DNA of 17,013 nt, from contig JANXLW010000255.1 of the NCBI GenBank assembly GCA_025354965.1, forward strand, positions 1-17,013. Direction: 5' to 3'. Both the position numbers and the translations under genes were made by a program. Under the pieces are notes generated by a model. That model searched no databases. It worked only from the letters and a program-made list of their open reading frames with translations, and had not been told where the DNA came from. Positions 6,187-12,790 of the stretch are shown one piece after another (the first letter of the stretch is position 1; each line of letters starts with the position of its first letter). The stretch is from Betaproteobacteria bacterium. Lineage in GTDB: Bacteria > Pseudomonadota > Gammaproteobacteria > Burkholderiales > Burkholderiaceae_C.

Positions 6187-7011
6187 TCAGATGACATGGT
6201 GGATTTCGATGCCGATACCGCGGTAACCCAGAAACTGACTCTTTTCGTTGAACATGGGCTCGCCGCTGACGCGGAACTCCTGTTGGCTTCCATCCGGGTT
6301 GGTGCGATGAAATACAAAGTCCAGAAACGGCCTGCGCTCCGCAATCGTGCTGCGCAGTTCATCCCGCTTCGATTCGTCCCAGCAGTCCAGTTGCGCGCTG
6401 GAAGCAGAGCTTTGCAGTGTCGGAGTTTTCAGGCCCAGCATCTCTAGCACCGGACCAGAAACCTTGGTGAAGTTTCCACTTTCATCTTGCTCCCAATACC
6501 AGTCGCACGCCAGCTCTGTCAGGCTTCGGTAGCGGGCCTCGCTCTCACGCAACTGCGCGGTGCGCTCGTGCACGGTTTGCTCCAACACGTGGTTGAAATT
6601 TTCCAGCTTGCGGTACAGCAGCCGCACCTCCAGCATGTTGTGAATGCGCGTCTTGACTTCAATCAGGTCCAGCGGCTTGCTGATGAAGTCTTTGGCGCCG
6701 GCCAGCAGGGCGCGCAGTTTGTGGCCGGGTTGGGCGGTCAGTACGATGACCGGCATATAGCTATCAGCCAGGTTGGCCTTGAGGCCCTCCATCACCGCAA
6801 AGCCATCCATCCCGGGCATCTGCAGGTCAAGCAGAATCAAGTCGTACTGGTTCTTGCGGTGCAGGCTGCAGACCTCGGTAGGGTCGGTGGTGGCGCTGAC
6901 ATGGCTGTACCCGGCTTGCGCAAGAAGCTGCTGTATCAGCGCAATATTGGGCTCCTGGTCGTCGACGATCAGGATGTTGGCGTTCTGGATGTCCGTGTGG
7001 TTGATCATCAT
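6187..7011 (-). CDS. Response regulator: receiver plus PAS domain, no known output domain
   Basis: A 274-residue protein. The receiver domain (about 12-130) has the acidic pair D17/D18, phospho-acceptor D62 in LLDLQMPGMDG, a conserved Thr in VLTAQ and K112 in SKPLD. A coiled-coil linker (about 130-160, HERTAQLRESEARYRSL) leads into a PAS domain (about 160-270) ending GYRGIGIEIHHVI. The protein stops right after the PAS, where relatives usually continue into a kinase, GGDEF or EAL module, so its output is probably protein-protein contact. Two start codons (7011 and 7008) follow GGAAG. The first overlaps the kinase stop in an ATGA arrangement (7008-7011), indicating translational coupling. It is the likely partner of the upstream hybrid kinase. 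Confidence 0.9.
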   Translation of the reverse strand: MMINHTDIQNANILIVDDQEPNIALIQQLLAQAGYSHVSATTDPTEVCSLHRKNQYDLILLDLQMPGMDGFAVMEGLKANLADSYMPVIVLTAQPGHKLRALLAGAKDFISKPLDLIEVKTRIHNMLEVRLLYRKLENFNHVLEQTVHERTAQLRESEARYRSLTELACDWYWEQDESGNFTKVSGPVLEMLGLKTPTLQSSASSAQLDCWDESKRDELRSTIAERRPFLDFVFHRTNPDGSQQEFRVSGEPMFNEKSQFLGYRGIGIEIHHVI

Positions 7012-10000
7012 GGTGCTTCCAATGGTGGTGTGGCGTTTGTTATGGAGGATAACTGCAAGGCGACATCCAGCGCGCTCATGAATGCATCGATGCGGATGGG
7101 CTTTGTCAAGTAGCGCAGGAAGCCAGCTTTCAAGCCTTTTTCAATGTCACTGTCCATCGCGTTGGCGCTCAGCGCGATAACGGGAATGCGGGCGGTCTGG
7201 GGGTCCTCCTGAAGCAGTTGCAAAGCCTGCAGCCCGCTGATTCCGGGCAGGTTGATGTCCATCAGGATCACAGCCGGGTGGTGCTTGCGGGCCAGCTCAA
7301 TGCCGCGCATGCCGTCGGGCGCGCCCAGCAGGCGAATGTCGGGTCGGCGCGCAATCAATTGCACCACTAACTCCATATTGGCTTTGTTGTCTTCCACATA
7401 CAGCAGCGTTTTCAAGGCCATGCCTTCGTGCAAGGGTGGAGGCATGGCGGGCATGGCCGTTGTGCTGATACTGAGCTCCTGCGGTGCGATCCGGTCCAGC
7501 TCAAACCAGAACTCGCTGCCCACACCGCTTGCGCTGTTGACGCCAATCGTGCCGCCCATCTGTTCCACCAGGCGTTTGCTGACGACCAGGCCAATGCCGT
7601 TGCCTTCTTCGGTGCCGGCCTCTTGCCCGAGCCGGTTGAAGGGCTGAAAGAGCTGCGCCAGCTTGGCGGGCGACAGACCCTCGCCGGTATCGCGCACGCT
7701 GATACGAATGCGTTGTGTCATGCCCTCCACCAGCGGACCGGCAATGCAATACACATCAACCCGCCCACGCGGCTTGTTGTACTTGACGGCATTGGAGAGC
7801 AAATTGACCAGTACCTGCTTGACGCGGGTGCGGTCCGCCCGCACCGAATACGCGGCGGCCAGGTTGTGAAACTCCACCTGGATGCCGCTGCGCAGTGCTT
7901 GTGCCTGAATCATCGCATCGCAATCCGGGAGCAAATCACGCAGAGAAATCGGCTCCATCGACATGGACAGCTTGCCGGACTCGATCAGCGACAGGTCCAG
8001 AATCTCGTTGATCAATTCCAGCAGGTACCAGCCTGCGCGCAGGATCTGGTCGATGTTGGACTTCTGCAGTTCGGTGGGCGCGGGAACACCGGACTCCATT
8101 AACTGGGCAAAGCCCAGAATGGCATTGAGTGGTGAGCGCAGTTCGTGGCTCATGCTGGACATGAACTGCGACTTCGCCAGATTGGCCTTTTCCGCAGAGA
8201 ACTTTGCCCGTTGCAGGGCGACGGTGGTCTCGTGCAGTTCCTGGTCCAGCACCTTGCGCTCGGTCAGGTCGCGCATCACCACGGTAAACACCTTTTGCCC
8301 CTTGACCTCCAGCATGGTCATCGTGGCCTGCATCGGAAATTCCCGGCCGTTGGCGTGCAGGCCGGTGATCTCGGCCCTTCTGCCCAGCACCTGTCTGGAG
8401 ACGCCGTGTTCGGCCCGGTGCCGCTCTGGTACGAGCCGCTCCAGGCTGGTACCCAATACCTCTTCGCGGCTCAGGCCAAACATGTCTTCGGCAGCCGAGT
8501 TGAACAGTGTGATGTCAAAGCTGGCATCCACCGTAATAACGCTGTCCAGTACGGTGGCCACAATGCCACCCAGCCGTGCCTCGCTCTCGCGTCTTGCGTC
8601 TTCTGCGTTGCGCCGCACACTGATGTCACACACGATTGCCGTGAAGTACTGCAGATTGCCTTGCTGCATGGGACTGCCCACGATTTCCAGTGGAAAGCTC
8701 GCGCCGTCCTTGCGCTTGCCCATCACCTGGGACTCCTTGTCTGCAGACAGGTTGTGGACGGCGAAATAGGCTTTCAAATCCGGTGCGCCAGACGCATCGT
8801 AGCCATCGATCAAATGGGTAAAGTCAGTGCCCTCCAGTTCGCCAGCAGCGTAGCCAAACATGTAATTGAATGCCGGGTTGGTGGTGGCAATTTTCCCGTC
8901 GCCAGCCAGCATCGTCACGATGCCGTCCACCATGTTGTTCAGTACGGTCTGGTTCAGTTCGGAGCTGTCACGCAGCGCCTGCTCCACCACGTATTGCGCC
9001 GTGATGTTGCGAAACACCAGTACGGCGCCAACAATTTCGGCAGAGGCGTCCCGGATAGGTGCGCAACTGTCGGCGATATCAAACTCCTGGCCGTCCAGCG
9101 ATAGCAACACGGTATGGTTGGCCAGACCTTGCGCCGTGCCTTGCCCCAGTGCTTCGGCAACCGGAACTATCGCAGGCAGGCGCGTGGTCTTGTTCAGAAT
9201 GCGAAACACCTGGTCCACCGGTTGCCCCAGCGCCTTGGCCTGGGTCCAGCCCGTAAGCTGTTGGGCAATCGGGTTGAGCAGTATGACGCGGGCATCGCGG
9301 TCCGTGGCAATCACGCCGTCACCGATGGAGTCTAGCGTTACCGTCAATTTCGCTTCGCTGACACGAAGCGTGGCATTGGTAGTTTGCAAGTCGGTATTGA
9401 GTTGCTCCTGGACCTGCAGCAGCTGGCGGGTTTGCGTGTGCACGGCATTCAGAATGCGCTGCCGGTTCTCCAGATACATCAAATAGGTGAAGTACAGCAC
9501 CAACACTACGGCCAGCGCGCTGGCGCTGAAGATGCTGCTAAAGAGCAGACGCAGGTTGTGTGCATGTTGCTCATCGTTGATGGCGTATTCTTTGTCCTGA
9601 ATGTCGCTGAACTGCTGCAGCTCTGCACGGATCTGGTCCATCTCGGTCTTGTCTTCTCCAGCCAACAACGCCATGGTGCCGCGCAGGTCGTGGTCACGCC
9701 GTAGCGCGATAGCGCGGTCCAGATGTGCCAGTTTGGCCTTCAACAGCGGAGCTGCTACGTCAAGATTCAGGTGGCCGGGGCCCTGGCCCACTTGCAGTTG
9801 CAGCGCAGACAGGTTGCGCTCCAGTGCGCCACGCACGTCTGTGAATGGCTTCAAATAAGCTTCATTGCCTGTAAGCAGAAAGTCGCGCGGCCCGGTCTCC
9901 GCATCCTTTAGCGAAGACAAGAGTGATGCGCTGGACCTGAGCAGGTTGGCAGACTCCTTCCGGCTGGCGGCCGCGTGCTCCACGCTGCGAAAAGACGTGA

Positions 10001-10082
10001 AGGAAAAAAAGACTGCAAAGATCAGGCCCAGCAGCAATGCTGCGCTGAATATTTGGGAGTGTCTCCTGTGGATTTTTAGCAT
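7008..10082 (-). CDS. CHASE3/PAS hybrid sensor histidine kinase with receiver
   Basis: A 1024-residue inner-membrane kinase. TM1 is at about 11-30, and a periplasmic CHASE3 sensor at about 40-180 contains DAETGPRDFLLTG. TM2 lies at about 184-203, followed by a signalling coiled coil. Three PAS domains follow at about 245-365, 375-490 and 500-610. The HisKA domain has the phospho-acceptor His646 in SHELRSPLNAILGF. The ATP-binding domain carries N-box NLLSNAVKY (760-768), DTGEGL (798-803) and GIGLVVSK (829-836). A C-terminal receiver (about 892-1008) has E897/D898, D942 in MDINLPG and K994. The ATG at 10082 is the only plausible start but has no Shine-Dalgarno sequence. It overlaps the broken BON frame by 7 bp, a junction apparently made by the inversion. 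The signal sensed is unknown. Confidence 0.95.
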   Translation of the reverse strand: MLKIHRRHSQIFSAALLLGLIFAVFFSFTSFRSVEHAAASRKESANLLRSSASLLSSLKDAETGPRDFLLTGNEAYLKPFTDVRGALERNLSALQLQVGQGPGHLNLDVAAPLLKAKLAHLDRAIALRRDHDLRGTMALLAGEDKTEMDQIRAELQQFSDIQDKEYAINDEQHAHNLRLLFSSIFSASALAVVLVLYFTYLMYLENRQRILNAVHTQTRQLLQVQEQLNTDLQTTNATLRVSEAKLTVTLDSIGDGVIATDRDARVILLNPIAQQLTGWTQAKALGQPVDQVFRILNKTTRLPAIVPVAEALGQGTAQGLANHTVLLSLDGQEFDIADSCAPIRDASAEIVGAVLVFRNITAQYVVEQALRDSSELNQTVLNNMVDGIVTMLAGDGKIATTNPAFNYMFGYAAGELEGTDFTHLIDGYDASGAPDLKAYFAVHNLSADKESQVMGKRKDGASFPLEIVGSPMQQGNLQYFTAIVCDISVRRNAEDARRESEARLGGIVATVLDSVITVDASFDITLFNSAAEDMFGLSREEVLGTSLERLVPERHRAEHGVSRQVLGRRAEITGLHANGREFPMQATMTMLEVKGQKVFTVVMRDLTERKVLDQELHETTVALQRAKFSAEKANLAKSQFMSSMSHELRSPLNAILGFAQLMESGVPAPTELQKSNIDQILRAGWYLLELINEILDLSLIESGKLSMSMEPISLRDLLPDCDAMIQAQALRSGIQVEFHNLAAAYSVRADRTRVKQVLVNLLSNAVKYNKPRGRVDVYCIAGPLVEGMTQRIRISVRDTGEGLSPAKLAQLFQPFNRLGQEAGTEEGNGIGLVVSKRLVEQMGGTIGVNSASGVGSEFWFELDRIAPQELSISTTAMPAMPPPLHEGMALKTLLYVEDNKANMELVVQLIARRPDIRLLGAPDGMRGIELARKHHPAVILMDINLPGISGLQALQLLQEDPQTARIPVIALSANAMDSDIEKGLKAGFLRYLTKPIRIDAFMSALDVALQLSSITNATPPLEAP

Positions 10083-10261
10083 GGGGTCAACACCGCATCG
10101 TCCAACTGTGTACCCACGGTGATGGGCGGCGGCGGGACGATGGGAAGTATATCGTTGGCCTTATAGCAGGCGCTGACTGGCAATACCAACAACACCGCAG
10201 CCAAAGACTGCCAGACCAAATCAAACGTCTGGCCTGACACAGTGGACTTTGGCGCCGACAT
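10076..10261 (-). pseudogene. 5' half of the split BON lipoprotein gene
   Basis: The frame encodes a 61-residue product. It has a lipoprotein signal peptide (hydrophobic core about 18-31, lipobox VSAC with Cys32), a proline-rich spacer (IVPPPPITVG) and then TQLDDAVLT, the usual entry into a BON domain. After VLT it runs into foreign sequence, Pro-Cys-stop, at the inversion junction. The missing remainder is at 5239-5431. The ATG overlaps the stop of the preceding BON gene by one base (TAATG), so the two were translationally coupled, and the present stop lies 7 bp inside the sensor-kinase gene. A short lipid-anchored peptide might still be made. Its translation may now serve mainly to deliver ribosomes to the kinase start. 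Confidence 0.87.
10086..10093 (-). repeat. 8-bp target duplication, copy 2 (GTGTTGAC on minus strand)
   Basis: The octamer at the exact end of BON homology in the 5' fragment, inverted relative to 5231-5238. Directly after it on the minus strand come CCC and the sensor-kinase ATG; no IS sequence is present at this border. Confidence 0.8.
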
Positions 10262-10587
10262 TACGGACGGACAGCGACTTCGTTCCTCACAGACGTCACG
10301 CCTTTGACACCCCAGGCGAGGGATTCAGCGGTAGAACGCTCGGTCGAGCTCTTGGCAAAGCCGGAAAGCATCACGGTGCCCTTCAGGGTTTCCACTTTGA
10401 TGGAGGAAGCATCGACTTGCTTGTTGTCTATAAAGCGGGCCTTGACCTGGGTGGTAATGGTCGCGTCATCGATATAGGAACCCACAGACTCCTGTCCGCG
10501 GGAAACTGCGCAGCCGGTGGCCGACAGTGTCGCAATTGCCAGCATGAAAGCACTGAGAATGAAAGGACTGGATTTGCGATAGTTCAT
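10261..10587 (-). CDS. BON-domain lipoprotein
   Basis: A 108-residue protein with a signal peptide, lipobox-like ATGC (Cys26) and a single BON domain (about 38-106). The domain shows the family pattern IDDATITTQVKARF, VETLKGTVMLSGF and AWGVKGVTSVRNEV. BON proteins of the OsmY/DolP type are periplasmic or outer-membrane-attached and help envelope integrity under osmotic and other stress by contacting phospholipid surfaces. The ATG at 10587 follows TTGGAG at a suitable distance. A longer in-frame start at 10764 would put 59 non-signal residues in front and is rejected. It heads the operon whose second gene is the broken BON paralogue. It could partly replace that paralogue's function. Confidence 0.92.
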   Translation of the reverse strand: MNYRKSSPFILSAFMLAIATLSATGCAVSRGQESVGSYIDDATITTQVKARFIDNKQVDASSIKVETLKGTVMLSGFAKSSTERSTAESLAWGVKGVTSVRNEVAVRP

Positions 10588-10643
10588 GAGAATCTCCAAT
10601 AAGAAAGAAATGACCCCACGCGACGGTGCCAAGTGGTGATTCC

Positions 10644-10672
10644 AATATAGAGGGCCGTGGTGAAGGCGTCGG
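10644..10672 (-). promoter_or_regulatory. Possible promoter for the BON/sensor-kinase operon
   Basis: On the minus strand TATATT (10644-10649, five of six matches to the -10 consensus) lies 17 bases after CCGACG (10667-10672, three of six matches to the -35 consensus). It would give a leader of about 50 nt. After the inversion this would also drive the kinase, regulator and Crp genes. Confidence 0.4.
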
Positions 10673-10799
10673 TGCGTTGACGCACGGACGTCCAAGGGTT
10701 CTGTCGGGGTCCCCTCGTTTTCAGTGCAATCCTCCGCGGCGAACGCTCTGAAAAGTTGCTGCACTCAGGCTCGGGCAACCTTCTCGGTGGCGTAATAGG

Positions 10800-10822
10800 T
10801 TGACACAACTATTGACACAACT
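10800..10822 (+). repeat. Tandem 11-bp direct repeat TTGACACAACT
   Basis: Two perfect copies of TTGACACAACT (10800-10810 and 10812-10822) separated by one base, a 12-base period. They lie about 215 bp upstream of the BON start codon. They could be tandem binding sites for a regulator or overlapping -35-like elements; no matching -10 box is convincing. Confidence 0.7.
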
Positions 10823-10846
10823 TGGCATGGGTCATGTTAGTGGGGT

Positions 10847-10896
10847 GTTTTAAAAAACCCGGCCCGGTGCCTGTTGACCCTGATAGCGACAGGGTT
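10847..10896 (-). terminator. Possible terminator of the liv-pobA-hemerythrin operon
   Basis: On the minus strand, downstream of the hemerythrin stop, an ACCCTG/CAGGGT stem (10877-10895) is followed by GGCCGGG and a run of six T. AACCC at the 5' side can also pair with GGGTT next to the T-run. The geometry is loose, so the call is weak. Confidence 0.28.
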
Positions 10897-10970
10897 GAAT
10901 TTCGCCTCGTTCAAGCAAGACTGAAAGACGATTTACAAGAGCCGGCTGTTCGCACCGGTGACGCCGGCGT

Positions 10971-11549
10971 CTACCCCAAGCCAATGGGCGCAGGAGCCCG
11001 CGTCACGATGCGGGTGAACAGTCGGTCGTAGGCCGGATCGCGCGGGTATTTGCCGGTGAGCGGATCGCAATTGGTGGCAAAAGCGGCGTCGAGATCTTTC
11101 CAGTCGGCATCGTTCAGCACCTTCAAGGCGGCGGGCAGGATCACGGTTTCTTCCAGCCGCATGTGTTCCAGGTAAAAAGCCAGATAGCGTTTGGCTGCAG
11201 TTTCAAAGGAGGCGCGTCTCGAGTCACCCAGCAGCTCCCAGGCCAGCAACAGGTGTTGCAGCTCGCGCACCGCCGACTCGCCATTGGCATGGTCTTTGTC
11301 CAGCCGGGCAATAAGCTCCAGGGTCTGGGGCACCAGCCGGGCAACCCGGGGAAACAGCAACTCCGATTCTTTCGGATGGTGCAAACGTTCCGGGAACTCG
11401 TCGATGTAGAACAGCATGGCACGCATCACGTCAAAGTAGGTTTCCGGCGCGTCGTCGCAACCGCGCTCCACCATCATGCCGAAGGACCGCAACATCGCGG
11501 CCAGCGTGGTGTGTTCGTCGCGAATGATTTGAATACTCTCGTGCACCAT
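10971..11549 (-). CDS. Hemerythrin-domain protein
   Basis: A 192-residue soluble four-helix protein of the hemerythrin HHE type. Candidate di-iron ligands are His13 (RDEHTTL), His57/His58 and Glu61/Glu63 (RLHHPKESE), His87 (KDHANGE), and His129 with Glu133/Glu134 (LEHMRLEE). The C-terminal 45 residues extend past the bundle. Hemerythrin-like proteins bind oxygen, act as redox or NO/iron sensors, or repair iron centres; the exact role here is open. The ATG follows a strong AGGAGG. The gene lies 33 bp downstream of pobA on the same strand, so it should be co-transcribed with the oxygen-consuming hydroxylase. An oxygen-delivery or oxidative-protection role is an inference from position. Confidence 0.9.
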   Translation of the reverse strand: MVHESIQIIRDEHTTLAAMLRSFGMMVERGCDDAPETYFDVMRAMLFYIDEFPERLHHPKESELLFPRVARLVPQTLELIARLDKDHANGESAVRELQHLLLAWELLGDSRRASFETAAKRYLAFYLEHMRLEETVILPAALKVLNDADWKDLDAAFATNCDPLTGKYPRDPAYDRLFTRIVTRAPAPIGLG

Positions 11550-11582
11550 GACGCGCCTCCTGTAGTGGTGGATCTATTCGGT

Positions 11583-12767
11583 TCAACTGCTGAAATCAAG
11601 TGCCAGACCGACGTAGTTCTCGGCAATGGTGCGCGAACCCGCCTCGCTGCCCAACAGGTAATCGAGTTCGGCCTCCTGGAACTTGGCGACGATGGCGCCG
11701 TCATCGGGAAAACGGTGCATCAACTGGGTGAACCACCATGAAAAGCGCTCCCCCTTCCAGATGCGCTTGAGGCAACGTTCCGAGTAGCCGTCAATGCCCA
11801 CCTCGGTTTTGTCCTGGTAGAACTCGATCAGTGCGCCCGACAGGTATTTGACGTCGGTCGCAGCCAGGTTCAGACCTTTGGCGCCGGTTGGCGGCACGAT
11901 ATGGCCGGCGTCGCCGGCCAGGAACATGCGGCCAAAACGCATCGGCTCGGTAATGAAACTGCGCAGCGGGGCAATGCTTTTCTCGATCGACGGCCCGGTG
12001 ATCAGTTTGTCGCGGCCTTCCTGGTCCAGGCGCAGGCGCAGTTCCTGCCAGAACACGTGATCGGTCCATTCATCCACCGTGCTGGTCAGCGGCACCTGCA
12101 GGTAGTAGCGACTGCGCGTTTTGCTGCGCTGCGAGCACAGGGCAAAGCCACGCGGGCTGTTGATGTAGATGAGTTCATCGTGCACCGGTGGCGTGTCGGA
12201 CAGCAGGCCCAGCCAACCAAACGGATAGACCTTTTCATATTCGGTGATCGCGCTGCGCGGGGCGCTGGCGCGACAGACACCATGAAAACCATCACAACCG
12301 GCGATAAAGTCGCATTCAATCTCAAACTTCCGACCGTCCTTCTCGTAAGTGACGCGTGGCTGTTGGCTGTCAAAGTCGTGCAGCGCCACGTGCTGCGCCT
12401 CATACACCGTGGGCAGACCGGCGCTCAAGCGCGCATCCATCAAATCTTTGGTCAAGCTGGTCTGCCCATAGACCATCACGTTCTTGCCGCCGGTGAGCTT
12501 GTTCAGGTCGACACGGTGACGCTTGCCGTTGTAGAGCATCTCGATACCACCGTGCACCAGACCTTCTCTGTGCATGCGCTGACCGACTCCTGCCTCGTCC
12601 AGCAAATCGATGCAGACCTGCTCCAGAATGCCCGCGCGGATTCGGCTCAGCACGTGTTCGCCGGTCTGGCGCTCCAGAATGATGGCATCGATACCGGCCT
12701 TGTGCAGCAGCTGACCCAGCAAAAGACCCGACGGGCCGGCGCCGATGATGGCAACTTGTGTTCGCAT
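11583..12767 (-). CDS. pobA: 4-hydroxybenzoate 3-monooxygenase
   Basis: A 394-residue FAD enzyme that converts 4-hydroxybenzoate to protocatechuate using NAD(P)H and oxygen. Its length equals the classic Pseudomonas enzyme, and numbering agrees at key sites: GAGPSG dinucleotide-binding loop (9-14), Arg44, GCDGFHG (157-163), Tyr201, Ser212, Arg214 and Tyr222 around the substrate, GDAGHIVPPTGAKGLN (285-300) with Asp286, Pro293 and Asn300, and Tyr385. All catalytic residues known for the family are present, so activity is expected. The ATG at 12767 follows GGAG. It sits 23 bp after the DUF1932 oxidoreductase and behind a Liv-type transporter, which suggests the operon imports and hydroxylates an aromatic acid. 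No PobR-like regulator is in the window. Confidence 0.97.
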   Translation of the reverse strand: MRTQVAIIGAGPSGLLLGQLLHKAGIDAIILERQTGEHVLSRIRAGILEQVCIDLLDEAGVGQRMHREGLVHGGIEMLYNGKRHRVDLNKLTGGKNVMVYGQTSLTKDLMDARLSAGLPTVYEAQHVALHDFDSQQPRVTYEKDGRKFEIECDFIAGCDGFHGVCRASAPRSAITEYEKVYPFGWLGLLSDTPPVHDELIYINSPRGFALCSQRSKTRSRYYLQVPLTSTVDEWTDHVFWQELRLRLDQEGRDKLITGPSIEKSIAPLRSFITEPMRFGRMFLAGDAGHIVPPTGAKGLNLAATDVKYLSGALIEFYQDKTEVGIDGYSERCLKRIWKGERFSWWFTQLMHRFPDDGAIVAKFQEAELDYLLGSEAGSRTIAENYVGLALDFSS

Positions 12768-12790
12768 GGTGGCTCCATTGGTAGGTAGTT

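Larger units (their letters stand above)
5239..10085. other. Inverted 4.85-kb segment (sensor kinase, regulator, Crp, BON 3' half)
   Basis: This block is bordered by inverted copies of the octamer GTGTTGAC, one beside the IS right end and one inside the broken BON gene. Flipping it rejoins the BON gene in frame, restores its convergent neighbour relation with the Crp gene, and places the sensor-kinase start next to the region upstream of the ice-binding gene (4295-4418). One IS copy is present at the left border and none at the right border. The order of events is inferred. Confidence 0.75.
10588..10970. other. Non-coding region between hemerythrin gene and BON operon
   Basis: These 383 bp hold no supported gene. 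They contain the probable BON promoter (10644-10672), an 11-bp direct repeat (10800-10822), a T-run and stem-loops that may end the hemerythrin transcript (10847-10896 and a GCCGGC pair at 10941-10946/10963-10968), and a 12-bp palindrome GACGCCGGCGTC at 10960-10971 touching the hemerythrin stop codon. Open frames here lack ribosome binding sites and protein-like composition. Confidence 0.6.

Noticed and set aside
10588..10764. N-terminal extension of the BON lipoprotein
   Set aside because: It would put 59 residues before a clear lipoprotein signal peptide; the ATG at 10587 has a good ribosome binding site.
10822..11031. Plus-strand 69-codon frame upstream of and overlapping the hemerythrin gene
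   Set aside because: No ribosome binding site, unlikely composition, and it overlaps the well-supported hemerythrin coding end on the other strand.
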